Source: Parascardovia denticolens DSM 10105 = JCM 12538 (GTDB lineage Bacteria; Actinomycetota; Actinomycetes; Actinomycetales; Bifidobacteriaceae). Taken from it: a stretch of DNA of 64,000 nucleotides. Positions 27,072 to 36,090 of this stretch are shown piece after piece. Made by a program: the position numbers and the translations under genes. Within the stretch, counting starts at the first letter, position 1; every line of letters begins with the position of its first letter. Below the pieces are notes generated by a model. That model searched no databases, was not told the origin of the DNA, and saw only the letters and a list, made by a program, of their open reading frames with translations. The stretch is from contig NZ_AP012333.1 in NCBI RefSeq assembly GCF_001042675.1, positions 186,001 through 250,000 of the forward strand. The letters run 5' to 3'.

Positions 27072-27874
27072 ATGACTGATAAAGGGACAGCGCTTATCAC
27101 CGGCTCTTACGGTGGTCTTGGCACGTGCTTCACTGATATCCACGCCGCAAGTGGCGGCGGTCTCATTCTTGTCGGGCGCAGCCAGCGGAAGCTGGAGGAG
27201 CAGGCGGAGAAGGTGGGGAGGGAATACGGCGTGCAGGTTCATACCATCGCCGCTGACCTGTCTGACCCGTCGGCAGCGGCCATGATCTATGACACTTGCA
27301 AAAGTCATGGTTGGACCGTGAATTATCTCATCAATAACGTCGGTTTCGGCGGGCAGGGGATTTCGCCCGGGAAAGGACCATGGAGCAGGACATGTCCATG
27401 ATCGCGGTGAACATCGAGACCCCCACACGACTGTGCAAACTCTTCCTTCCCGATTTCATCGACAGGGCAAGCGGGAGGATCCTGAATGTGTCTTCCACAG
27501 CCGCCATCATGCCCGGGCCGCTGCAGGCGGTGTATTACGCGACCAAAGCTTATGTCACCAGCTGGTCGAACGCCTTATGGAGGGAGCTGAAGGGGACGGG
27601 CGTGACGGTCACCGTCCTGATGCCTGGGGCGATGCAAACGGGCTTCGCGAACGCGGGAGGCCTCTCCGACACGAAGCTGTTCGCGAACGCCGTCGACCCC
27701 ATGGCGATCGCCCGGGCGGGGTACGACGGCATGACTGCCGGCAGGCTCAGCGTGACGGCGGGTCTTCCCGGCTGGCAGAAGCCGATGATGGCCCTGGCCC
27801 CGATGTCCCCCAGGAAGGCGATGCTGGACTTCGTGTACGACCAGCAAACCGCCGGGTCGGCGAAGAGGGAGTAA
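27072..27874 (+). pseudogene. Short-chain dehydrogenase/reductase, single-base frameshift
   Basis: The N-terminal part (109 residues) has the cofactor motif TGSYGGLG and ends soon after NNVGFGGQG. The C-terminal part resumes in another frame (MEQDMSMIAVN) with LNVSSTAA and the catalytic YYATKAY. One more G in the run at 27356-27359 would join both into a normal SDR of about 267 residues. As given, no complete enzyme is made. A base-call error is possible. GGAGGG precedes the start. Confidence 0.8.
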
Positions 27875-27882
27875 ACGGCGGC

Positions 27883-28938
27883 GTGGGGAAATACGTTCTG
27901 GACGGGCGATACGGCAGCCACCTCGAAATGTTCGGTATCAACGTCGGCGAAGCCCTCAGGGAAGCCGGAGCGCCGGAAGACTTGTTCAGCCGCCACCGGC
28001 CGACCCTTGAGGAGGCGGCTTACTACAGGTTCATGGACGCAGTCGGCTCCCAAGCCAAGGATCCGCAGCTGCCGATCCGAATCGCGTCCGCCGACGGCGT
28101 CGAATCCTTCTCCCCGCCCCTCTTCGCCGCCTATTGCAGTGAAAACGCGAAAACCTGTTGCGAGAGGCTCAGCGAATACAAACGGATCATCGCCCCCATG
28201 AGATACCGGACGATATCGACCGAACGCACCGTCGAGGTGGAAATGGCGGCAAGCGGCGTTGGACTCTCCCTCCCGCAATTCCTGGTGGAATCGGAAATGG
28301 TATTCCTCCTCCACATCATCCGCGCCGCCACCCGGACGGTCATCCACCCCATCCAAATCCACATGACAGACCCGCCGACGACCGGAGACCTGTCCCGATA
28401 CGCGCGATGCCCCATACGGAAAAGCGGAAGGAACCGCATCATCTTCCAACGCACCGATATGGACAAACCCTTCATCAGCTACAACGAAGGAATGTGGGAC
28501 TACCTTGCGCCCGAACTGCAAAGACGGCTTTATGAAATGAAGGAAGGCGATCCAGCCGCCATGAAAGTGCGCAGCGCCCTGACCGGCCTCCTGCCCAGCG
28601 GGAGGACGACCATCAAAGACGTCGCCTCCACCCTCGGGATCAGCCCACGCACATTGGAACGAAGACTCGCCAAGGAAAACACCACATTCCAACAACAACT
28701 CAACAGCACACGCGAGCTCCTGGCGAAACATTACATACGAAACACGGATATGAGCAGTGGCGACATCGCCTTCCTCCTGGGATACCAGGAACCAAACTCC
28801 TTCCTCAGAGCCTTCACCCAATGGACCGGACTAAGCGTCAGCGAATACAAAAACACCACAACCACCCAACAACCCAAGAATAAAACCCCAACAACCCTAA
28901 GCATCCTCAAAAACCCGATAGAAGAAAGGTCTGAATGA
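27883..28938 (+). CDS. AraC-family transcriptional regulator (OruR/Arabinose_bd type)
   Basis: A 351-residue regulator starting at GTG 27883, nine bases after the SDR stop. Residues 1-200 match the ligand-binding domain of OruR-type AraC proteins (a helical domain with LPQFLVESEMVF). The C-terminal domain has two HTHs: KDVASTLGISPRTLERRLA and GDIAFLLGYQEPNSFLRAF. A Thr/Gln/Lys-rich tail follows. It probably controls the SDR gene or itself. The tail is unusual for the family. Confidence 0.8.
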   Translation: MGKYVLDGRYGSHLEMFGINVGEALREAGAPEDLFSRHRPTLEEAAYYRFMDAVGSQAKDPQLPIRIASADGVESFSPPLFAAYCSENAKTCCERLSEYKRIIAPMRYRTISTERTVEVEMAASGVGLSLPQFLVESEMVFLLHIIRAATRTVIHPIQIHMTDPPTTGDLSRYARCPIRKSGRNRIIFQRTDMDKPFISYNEGMWDYLAPELQRRLYEMKEGDPAAMKVRSALTGLLPSGRTTIKDVASTLGISPRTLERRLAKENTTFQQQLNSTRELLAKHYIRNTDMSSGDIAFLLGYQEPNSFLRAFTQWTGLSVSEYKNTTTTQQPKNKTPTTLSILKNPIEERSE

Positions 28939-28992
28939 CTCCATCCGCGCCTGATGCATGCCGCATGGTAAACGCCTTCTCTTCAAAAACCT

Positions 28993-29481
28993 ATGATCAA
29001 AAAACCTATGGTTTTATTGCTCTTTTGTGCGGGGATGCCAGTTGAGCTTATCCATCACACAAGCGAGAAAAAGAGTAGGAAGGATTCGTGCTTTCATACG
29101 ATTCTTTTTGGCGTCATAAGCGACTTTTTATCAGGAATCGCAGTGACAAGCGGAACCGCTTCAATTATTACAGGGCTGACTATTCTAGAACGCAGCACGC
29201 TTCAAACAGTAGGAACTTCGGTTTTCGTTTTATCTGGCCTGTCACTAATTGGATTTCTTATTCATGCATATTTCGGAATGGTCAACTGAGTTCTCGCTTT
29301 GACTCTTACTGTCAGCGCGGCTATTGGAGCGGTAAGCGGAGCCTTTTTCTTCCGTAAGAGCATCCTTCAAATAAAGGATGGAGAAAAGAACAATTCGATT
29401 GTGACTGTTGGAATTATCCTGGTCAATCCAGGTATGGGGGTCGCATTACTTGTCAAAGAAAAATACGAAACCCATCCATGA
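28993..29481 (+). pseudogene. Small membrane protein split by an in-frame TGA
   Basis: A 98-residue frame with three hydrophobic segments (VLLLFCAGMPV, FGVISDFLSGIAV, VFVLSGLSLIGFLI) ends at TGA 29287-29289. The same frame continues for 63 codons with two more hydrophobic segments (LTLTVSAAIGAVSGAFF, VGIILVNPGMGVALL) to a second stop. A single base change would give one protein of about 162 residues. It is AT-richer than its neighbours and no ribosome binding site is evident. Function unknown. Confidence 0.45.
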
Positions 29482-29640
29482 TGTGCCATGCCTTAGGACA
29501 GTCACGGTTCTTTCATATGAATCCTTATGGTTCTTATTGGGAACAGTCGCTTGTCTAAAACTTTGACTCAGTGGTAGCCGGATTTTTAAACACTATAACC
29601 TCAACATAGTGAAGAGATTGATTTATACAAATATATAAAA

Positions 29641-29679
29641 GAGGGGGTGCCAGGTATTCGTTATGCTTGGCACCCCCTC
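29641..29679 (-). terminator. Terminator downstream of adhesin 2
   Basis: Perfect 12-bp arms GAGGGGGTGCCA (29641-29652) and TGGCACCCCCTC (29668-29679). Read on the minus strand, the stem is followed by TTTTATATATTT. It lies about 200 bp after the adhesin stop. The gap 29482-29883 has no gene. Confidence 0.75.
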
Positions 29680-29819
29680 GCTCCTCTCTGAGCCCGCCTG
29701 TTCTAGTGGGAATCATAGGTGAGAGAAAGTAAGTCCTATGAATTTCTCATCAATGTGAACAGATTAGCCCAGTTTGCGTTACAAGGTACATGAAAACGCC
29801 GCCATGAGGAGGATGGCGA

Positions 29820-29860
29820 CCGTTACGCCGGACAAGGTTTTTGGAACGCCGGCGTAACGG
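29820..29860 (-). repeat. 12-bp inverted repeat just after the adhesin 2 stop
   Basis: Perfect arms CCGTTACGCCGG (29820-29831) and CCGGCGTAACGG (29849-29860) with a 17-nt loop, 24 bp past the stop. There is no T run on the minus side, so it may protect the mRNA 3' end rather than terminate. Confidence 0.6.
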
Positions 29861-29883
29861 AGTATTTGAAATGGCGGGCGAAT

Positions 29884-32382
29884 CTACTCCATTCGCTTGC
29901 GCAGGCTCAGGGCCACCCCGGCGGTCAGCAGGAGGGCCAGGGAGGCGATGGCGAACACCATGGCGTTCACGCCCGTCTTGGCCAACACCGGGTGACGCGG
30001 GGTCACCGGCTTGGACGGCTTGCGCGGGGTGGGAGGAACCACGGGCGTGTGCTTGTTGGTGATGGTGAAGCCGTCGGCGGCGGAACCGGACACCGTGGCG
30101 GTATAGCCTTGCGCAGCGTCCACCTCCTTGACCGTGTAGGCGATCTTCCTGCCTGCCTTGTTCACCGCCAAGCCCGTGAACCGGTAGGTCCACTCGTTCG
30201 CGGCGTTCAACACCACCGGAGAGCCGGAGGCCTGACCATCGGCATAAAGCTGCACCTGGACGGAAGCGGGACGGGACCCGTCCTGGTCGTCATGGTCGTC
30301 CCACTTCTTGACCACGGACACGCTCGTCTGGCCGGGAGTATAGGAGTTCTCGATGTCCAAGCCCTTGACGGAAGGAGTGTACCCCTTGACGGGGTCCTCG
30401 CTCACCGTGTAAACGATCTTCCGGCCGTTGGCGTACACGGGCACGTCGGCGAACGAGTACTTCCACCCGCCGGCGGCGGTCGCCTTCACCGACTTCACCT
30501 TCCGCCCGTCGGCCAGCAGGTTCACCGTGATCGAGCCGGGACGCTTCCCATCCTGATCATCCTTGTCGTTCCAGGTCTTCGACCCGGACAGGCTCGTCAC
30601 CTCAGGCGTGTGCTTATTCGTCACCGTAGAACCGGAAACGGTGGAGGTGTATCCAGCGACCGCATCCTCGGTAACGGTATAGGAAATCTTCTGACCTTTG
30701 GCGAACTCAGGAAGATCCTTGAAAATGTATCCCCACTGAGTCGCCGCGGTCGCAGTCGCGCTCTTCACCTTCACGCCATTGGCCAGCAGGTTGATGGTCA
30801 CGGACTGAGGCCTCTTGCCATCCTGGTTATTGGCGTCATCCCAGACCTTTTTCCCACAAATGTTGATGGTCTTCGTCTTGTGGGTATTGGTGATGGTGTA
30901 GCCGTCAACGGTGGAAGTGTAACCATCAACAGGGGTCTCCTTGACTGAATAGGAGTAGGCCTTCCCCTTGTCATCGGTCTTGGGGACACCCTTGAAGGAG
31001 TACTTCCAGCCATTAGCGGCATTGGTCTGAGTGGTCAGGTAATCCTTGCCGTTTTGCAGCAGGGTGATGGTCACGCTGCTGGGACGGATTCCGTCCTGGT
31101 TGTCGGAATCCTTCCAGACCTTTTCGCCGGAAAAGTCGATCTTTTCGACTTGCTTGTAGGTGTTCGTGAGAGTGAAGGCATTGACGCCAGTGGGATCCAG
31201 GGCGAAATGGTCTTGGTATCCAGAAGGAACGGAGACCTCTTCAAGGGTGTACTTGATCGGTGCTCCCTTGGCGTTCTTGACGAGCTTCTCCCACGTGTGG
31301 GACCAGCTGTTCGAAGCGTCCAAGGTGACTGGAGAACCGGTCTTATACCCGTTGGCGAGCAGCTGCACTTGAACCTTTGCGGGACGCTTGTGCCGGCTGT
31401 CGTTATTGTCGTTCCAGACTTTCTTGACGGATACGCTTGTCTGGTTCGTGCCATCGATCCCGCCATTCGCGTTCACGTTCTGAACGGTATAATCGAACTC
31501 TTTCCCGTTCACGGCATCCTTGTTGTGCTCGTGGTACCAGGCTTGGCTGTTGTTCTTGAATTCCTTCGCGTTATAGTCATCGACACTTGTCAGATACATG
31601 ACGCTGAAGCTGTTCAGGTTCGCCTGATCCTGCGGAATCGAAACGGTGATCTTACCGGTGCTGGCATCCGCTGAGATGGAAGCGCCAGGATAGGCCTGTT
31701 CGAATTTCGCGATGGCGTCGGCACCGTCAAAATGGCCGGGGTTATACCCTTCCACCGTGATGTCGAAGCTCTTGGGGTCGAGGGTCTGCCCTGGCTGAAT
31801 CTGATCGGTCACGTAGATGCGGTCATCCACATAGGCCTTCTCGTTATTCATGTTCAGGAACCAGCGCACGTGATCCGTGTCGTCTGGTTGCATGTCGCCG
31901 GTCTTATAGTAGAAGACCCCGACGGTACCGGACTTCGACTTGGTCACGGAGACGCTGGTTGAATATCCGCCACTGGTGATGGTGAAAGATCCGGTGTTCT
32001 CGTCACTGGTGTTGGCCAAGTTGCGGCCTTCGATGTCGAATTCCGCCCATCCGTGGACGTTCTCCACATCGTTGATATTGCTGTTGAAAGTGATGACGGC
32101 ATTTTGCGGCGTCACCTTGAGGACGCCGACGTTGACTCCGTCGATGTAAAGATCGATTGTTTTCGAATAGCCTTCGCCATAAACGGTTCCGCTACTCGGC
32201 CAGCTTACGGTGATGGTATCTCCGTCCTTGATTTTCTGGGCGTGATCATCGTAAGACATTTTGAAAGTCGTCTTCTCCCCATCGTTGATATGGTCGGGAG
32301 AAACAGACACGGAAGTTACATTGCTGCTGACGTCATTCCCTGCCGCATGAGCGACGCTGGAAGGGAACAAAGAAATCAACAT
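29884..32382 (-). CDS. LAKTG-anchored adhesin with five Cna-B repeats, start controlled by a C12 tract
   Basis: The visible frame gives 832 residues from an internal ATG. The hydrophobic signal sequence really begins further upstream (ARITWAILVAVAMLIS), in the same frame but with no usual start codon. A GTG at 32468 with an AAGGAG site is out of frame by one base across a run of 12 C; 13 or 10 C would join them into a full signal peptide ending in AHA. The body has an Ig-like adhesin region (about 15-310), five Cna-B repeats and LAKTG with a membrane helix and basic tail. The last 700 bp match adhesin 1. As sequenced the gene is probably off or poorly translated. Confidence 0.8.
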   Translation of the reverse strand: MLISLFPSSVAHAAGNDVSSNVTSVSVSPDHINDGEKTTFKMSYDDHAQKIKDGDTITVSWPSSGTVYGEGYSKTIDLYIDGVNVGVLKVTPQNAVITFNSNINDVENVHGWAEFDIEGRNLANTSDENTGSFTITSGGYSTSVSVTKSKSGTVGVFYYKTGDMQPDDTDHVRWFLNMNNEKAYVDDRIYVTDQIQPGQTLDPKSFDITVEGYNPGHFDGADAIAKFEQAYPGASISADASTGKITVSIPQDQANLNSFSVMYLTSVDDYNAKEFKNNSQAWYHEHNKDAVNGKEFDYTVQNVNANGGIDGTNQTSVSVKKVWNDNNDSRHKRPAKVQVQLLANGYKTGSPVTLDASNSWSHTWEKLVKNAKGAPIKYTLEEVSVPSGYQDHFALDPTGVNAFTLTNTYKQVEKIDFSGEKVWKDSDNQDGIRPSSVTITLLQNGKDYLTTQTNAANGWKYSFKGVPKTDDKGKAYSYSVKETPVDGYTSTVDGYTITNTHKTKTINICGKKVWDDANNQDGKRPQSVTINLLANGVKVKSATATAATQWGYIFKDLPEFAKGQKISYTVTEDAVAGYTSTVSGSTVTNKHTPEVTSLSGSKTWNDKDDQDGKRPGSITVNLLADGRKVKSVKATAAGGWKYSFADVPVYANGRKIVYTVSEDPVKGYTPSVKGLDIENSYTPGQTSVSVVKKWDDHDDQDGSRPASVQVQLYADGQASGSPVVLNAANEWTYRFTGLAVNKAGRKIAYTVKEVDAAQGYTATVSGSAADGFTITNKHTPVVPPTPRKPSKPVTPRHPVLAKTGVNAMVFAIASLALLLTAGVALSLRKRME
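29898..30600 (-). repeat. Near-identical adhesin 3' repeat, copy 2 (inverted)
   Basis: Counterpart of 15746-16448 on the opposite strand, about 13.4 kb away. The final codons differ (RKRME against RRRLQ), so identity ends just before the stop codon. Confidence 0.85.
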
Positions 32383-32426
32383 GGCGACAGCAACGAGAAT
32401 CGCCCATGTTATCCTCGCGAAGTAGC

Positions 32427-32438
32427 GGGGGGGGGGGG
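32427..32438 (-). repeat. C12 homopolymer in the adhesin 2 leader
   Basis: Twelve G on the plus strand (twelve C in the mRNA) lie between the best ribosome binding site/GTG (32468) and the signal-peptide codons. With 12 C, translation from the GTG hits TAA about ten codons later. Such tracts change length by slipped-strand mispairing. The remaining gap 32469-32811 holds AT-rich promoter-like sequence and no gene. Confidence 0.75.
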
Positions 32439-32811
32439 TGCGATTCTTAGATGGTTATTGTTACCCACCTTATTGCTCCTTATCTTTGTTTTATCATTCA
32501 ATTTTGAGCATGATTCTGGGACCATGCCGACCGGAATCGGGCTCTGCTCATGCAGATTGCGACGCCGTAAGCGGATATAAAAGGAGATCCGAAACCCTCC
32601 AGATACTGAGACTTCACGACGGTGTCATGAGATGATTAAGGAGGGGAGAGGTTGTCTCTCTTCATATATCAGCTATACGGCCAATAGTACTCTGACAGAC
32701 AGAAATCTTCCATTGATCTTCCATACGCTGGACAGGCGGAGTTCTTCAATCCAGTGGCACTTGTGGCATCCCTCGGGCTCCAGACATCAAATGATCGTTC
32801 TGTGGGGTGTG

Positions 32812-33324
32812 TCAGTTTTGTTTGTTTGTTTTTTGGGCGAGGGTATGTATGAGGATCAGGTTGCCGGTTACGAGGATGGCTGCCGGGGGCAGGCAGGCGG
32901 CGACATGGGTGAGGTGGGTCTCGTGCCAGGAGGTGTGGAGGAGCCAGCTGACCAGGAGCATGGAGAGGATTCCCAGCCATAAGCCGGGGACGTATGATTT
33001 CAGGGTGATCGCCTGGATGATGTGGATGATGATGTGGAGGTTGTAGACGATCATGATCGCCTGGTAGAAGGCGAGCCAGTGGGCTGTCAAGCATATGCCG
33101 GTGATGCCGAGCAGCAGGATGTACTCCTCCAGGACCATGAGGGTGAAGTCCCTCGCGGAGACGGGCGGTATCCGTTTCCTTTTCTTTCCGGGTTTCGCTT
33201 GCATCCGTTGCCGGATCGCCCAGTGGGGCATGAAGGCGGTCTCTTCCAGCTCGTGGAGCATGAAGAACAGGGGGAACAGGAGATAAACGGTTGATGAGGG
33301 CATTCTAGGTCTTTTACCTTTCAT
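32812..33324 (-). CDS. HXXEE domain membrane protein
   Basis: A 170-residue membrane protein. The HELEE motif (HxxEE) near residue 24 follows the first hydrophobic segment, EEYILLL and NLHIIIHI follow in later helices, and four to five transmembrane segments are visible. HXXEE proteins are of unknown function; the conserved His/Glu may bind metal. The start is uncertain: ATG 33324 is used here, but ATG 33303 (MPSSTVYLL) is also possible. The longer upstream frame is Pro-rich and antisense to the next gene. Confidence 0.65.
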   Translation of the reverse strand: MKGKRPRMPSSTVYLLFPLFFMLHELEETAFMPHWAIRQRMQAKPGKKRKRIPPVSARDFTLMVLEEYILLLGITGICLTAHWLAFYQAIMIVYNLHIIIHIIQAITLKSYVPGLWLGILSMLLVSWLLHTSWHETHLTHVAACLPPAAILVTGNLILIHTLAQKTNKQN

Positions 33325-33489
33325 GGTAAGGGTGATGGGCTGGTATGACTCATGATACCCGTGGTCCCCGTAGGGAGGGTTCCCTCGTGGTGGATTCATC
33401 CAAGGGGCTGGTGCGGCTGGCCAGCTGGCCGGTGGGGTGTATTGTTGCTGGTGTCCAGTGCTGCCGGTGTCGAAGGGATGGGGTTCATC

Positions 33490-33939
33490 ATGGTTTATCT
33501 GGTTTCTTATATTCTCAGCTGGCTGGTTGGCGGTGTTTTGTGTCTGCTGTGGCCTGATAGGGGTTTTGCCATGAATTGTCTGCAGGCTCATCTGGCATGC
33601 GGGGTCGGTTTCTTCGGTTTGTTTAATTTCGTCGGCCATTGCTTTTTCAGTGAGCGGGTGGCGAAGAGTATCGGCTGGGTCTCCAATGGGTTTCAGAAGG
33701 AGATCGGGGTGATATCGTTGGGGATCGGCGTCAGCGGCGTCTACAGCGGTCTTGTTGACGGTGGCAGGGGTTGCCTTCCCCTGGTCATTGTTCTCGTCTT
33801 CTTTCTCGTAGGCGCCGGGGTGAATCATATCCGGGAGGATCTCAAAGAGGGGAACCATAAGGTGGGGAACGTGCTGATCATCCTGCCTGATTTCCTCATT
33901 CCCCTCACTCTGCTTGCCCTCTTGTTCCTGGTACGCTGA
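33490..33939 (+). CDS. DUF6790-like membrane protein
   Basis: A 149-residue protein with four transmembrane segments. FNFVGHCFFSERVAKSIGW, FQKEIGVISLGIGV and GAGVNHI follow the DUF6790 pattern of small membrane proteins. Function unknown. Start at ATG 33490 with GGGG upstream; an ATG four codons earlier is also possible. It is divergent from the HXXEE gene; both may be membrane partners (inference from proximity). Confidence 0.6.
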   Translation: MVYLVSYILSWLVGGVLCLLWPDRGFAMNCLQAHLACGVGFFGLFNFVGHCFFSERVAKSIGWVSNGFQKEIGVISLGIGVSGVYSGLVDGGRGCLPLVIVLVFFLVGAGVNHIREDLKEGNHKVGNVLIILPDFLIPLTLLALLFLVR

Positions 33940-34019
33940 TTGACGATCCGGATTGTTGCGCGGCGCCCCCGTCGGCCAATCGGATACTCGGTAATTGTAC
34001 CTTTTTATAGTATTTGCGT

Positions 34020-34583
34020 ATGCTTGGTGGTATGCGGCTGCCTGGGTGTTTGAAGGTTCTTGCCGAGTGGGATGGTCGGTTCGACCGGTATGTGTATGCG
34101 AAGCGGGATGTGGCGAAGCTGCTGGGCGAGTCGGGTGACGTCTTGTCCGCTACCTTGTCTCGGCTGGTGAAGGCCGGGGTTTTGGTGCGGGCCGCGCATG
34201 GCGTGTATGTGTATGCGTATTCGCGGCATGTGGCTGAGGCGAACACGGTCCATTTGATTGCCAGGAGTCTGCGTCGGGGGTGTGTGACGTATGAGAGTCT
34301 GGAGTCGGCTTTGTTTTCGTATGGGGTGATCAGTCAGGTTCCTGTTGGTCATACCATGTATATGACGACGGGCAGGAGCGGCGCGTATGATACCCCGTAT
34401 GGCAGTATCGAGTTCACGCATACCAAGCGGGGTGTGGGGGATATCCTTCCTGGTTTGAAATATCCGCAGGGGTGTGCTTTGCCTTTGGCCAGCCGGCGGA
34501 TGGCTGTGGATGATTTGAGGCATGTGGGCCGTAACCTGGATTTGGTGAGGGAAATGGAGGATGCGGATGAGCCGGAATCATGA
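34020..34583 (+). CDS. AbiEi-type antitoxin/transcriptional regulator (type IV TA)
   Basis: A 187-residue protein. Residues about 20-60 are a winged HTH (YAKRDVAKLLGE, then LSRLVKAGVLVRAAHGVYVYA), as in AbiEi proteins. The C-terminal domain begins TVHLIARSLRRGCVTYESLESAL and includes VGHTMYMTTGRSG, FTHTKR and YPQGCALPLASR, a layout common in AbiEi antitoxins. The normal partner is the AbiEii nucleotidyltransferase, which is not intact downstream. No ribosome binding site is clear before ATG 34020, so it may be leaderless. Confidence 0.7.
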   Translation: MLGGMRLPGCLKVLAEWDGRFDRYVYAKRDVAKLLGESGDVLSATLSRLVKAGVLVRAAHGVYVYAYSRHVAEANTVHLIARSLRRGCVTYESLESALFSYGVISQVPVGHTMYMTTGRSGAYDTPYGSIEFTHTKRGVGDILPGLKYPQGCALPLASRRMAVDDLRHVGRNLDLVREMEDADEPES

Positions 34584-34934
34584 TCTGCGCTTCCGCTGGA
34601 TTGGTGTCCTCATTCGTGGGATCTGAACTGGCTGTCCCGCATAAGCCAGGTGGACGTCTCCCATGCGGTGGGATTACGGAGTTTGAAAGAAGAGGATCAC
34701 CGGGAGCGATCGGTTTACCGGGATCAGTATCCGCTTGTTTTCGACCGCATCCATCACGCCTTATCCGACAGTACCGCCTTCACCACGGAGATGAGCCGCT
34801 TCCTGCCCTCCGCCGTTCGGGAAAGAACCATGGCCGCGGAGTATGGGTCCAAGCCATGGAATCCACCCGCACCAACATTTTCAGCGCATTCCCACCAGAC
34901 AATACGCTTGTGGATTAAGTATCCAATACGATAA
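34584..34934 (+). pseudogene. Degenerate frame after the AbiEi gene
   Basis: Directly after the AbiEi stop, the same frame stays open for 116 codons (DVSHAVGLRSLKEEDHRER, ERTMAAEYGSKPW) to TGA. A short overlapping frame from ATG 34567 (MSRNHDLRFRW) soon stops. Neither shows a nucleotidyltransferase active site. This may be a wreck of the toxin gene or of an unrelated insertion. Evidence is weak. Confidence 0.3.
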
Positions 34935-35097
34935 CCTAGCGGTTCATAAGGGGTACGGTTTGTCTCTTAAACCAGGATCAAGCCGGGCTACGGTATGAAC
35001 ATTGAGGCGGCAGTATTTAGTTATGGCATAGGCGTGGCTTTGTTCCTACTGTCGCATATGGTGTGCCTTAGAGTTTAAGCAAGAGTTTGAGAAAAAT

Positions 35098-36084
35098 ATG
35101 TTTGACCAGATCCTGCGGGATGATGTGGGCGGCTGCGAGCCTTTGGCCCTGAGTCTCATCAGTGCGGCCATGTACGCGGAGACGGGGCTTTCCACGGAGA
35201 AAATCGCCTCCGGTCTCAGTCTCCTCGCCCGTAATCTCCCTAGTTTCTCCGGCAGCCCTCCCGATCTCGCCTGCAATCTTTCTGTCCTCTCCAGCGATTT
35301 TCCTGTCTTTGAAGATGACAGGCCTGCCGAAGACGTCATCCTTTCCCTGAACCAGAACGACGACTATCCGAAAATCTCCCATACACGCCTTTCCGGCAGG
35401 CAGTACTCCACCCGGGTGCTTCCCTCCTCCGCCTTCCAGGCAATGGCCACATCCATCCTCGCCTCCTGCCTCCAACTCATCTACCCTCTATGGGCGGCAG
35501 AGGAAGCCTCCCGCGCGGACTCGTCTGGCGGGCGGTCATCCTCCCCGGGCGGCCTGCCATCGATCCGAGTCACGTTGACTCCAAAGAAGTGCAAGATATA
35601 CAGTCTTATGCGGCTCACCCTCGCTCCTAGTTCCGCCCGGCATTGCGAGATCTTCGAAGGCAGCAGCGCGCTGATCGCCATCGTCTCCCCGCCACAGGAT
35701 CTGTGGCCGAACACGCCCCTCACCGATGCGCAGGCATCGTCCGCGCTCCCTCCCACCCGTCTTATCCAGGAGGTGCAGCCGCCAAGCGTCTGCGAGTGGC
35801 GGGCCCGGCTCAACCTTCCAAACATCCCCGTAGACCTGTCGGTGTCCCAGCCGCTCTCCTGCTACTTCGACTCGCGGACCAGGTGGCGGATGCAAACCGG
35901 CGCCATCACCCAAACCGTCACTCTTGAACGGCGGCTCCTGCCTGACCTCCTGCACCGCTGCGACCGCTGCGCGATGACGGGGCAGGCCATCATCCTGGCC
36001 TTGGAGACGACCGTGGCCGTCGATTATTCCGGGAAAATCCTCAGCTCGACCCTCATCACGGCGCTGCACTCGCAAGCGCAATAA
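35098..36084 (+). CDS. Hypothetical protein (328 aa)
   Basis: An open plus-strand frame with GC-rich third positions. The first 100 residues look well formed (LALSLISAAMYAETGLSTEKIA). Later parts are Ser/Cys-rich and less protein-like, so part of the frame could be degenerate. No domain recognised. It is seven bases before the next membrane protein, suggesting an operon. Confidence 0.45.
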   Translation: MFDQILRDDVGGCEPLALSLISAAMYAETGLSTEKIASGLSLLARNLPSFSGSPPDLACNLSVLSSDFPVFEDDRPAEDVILSLNQNDDYPKISHTRLSGRQYSTRVLPSSAFQAMATSILASCLQLIYPLWAAEEASRADSSGGRSSSPGGLPSIRVTLTPKKCKIYSLMRLTLAPSSARHCEIFEGSSALIAIVSPPQDLWPNTPLTDAQASSALPPTRLIQEVQPPSVCEWRARLNLPNIPVDLSVSQPLSCYFDSRTRWRMQTGAITQTVTLERRLLPDLLHRCDRCAMTGQAIILALETTVAVDYSGKILSSTLITALHSQAQ

Positions 36085-36090
36085 GTTAAG

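Noticed and set aside
24099-27086. Same first codons (ATGACTGATAAAGGG) in the pullulanase and SDR genes
   Set aside because: Only 15 bases are shared and the sequences on both sides differ, so a common regulatory element or duplication is not supported.
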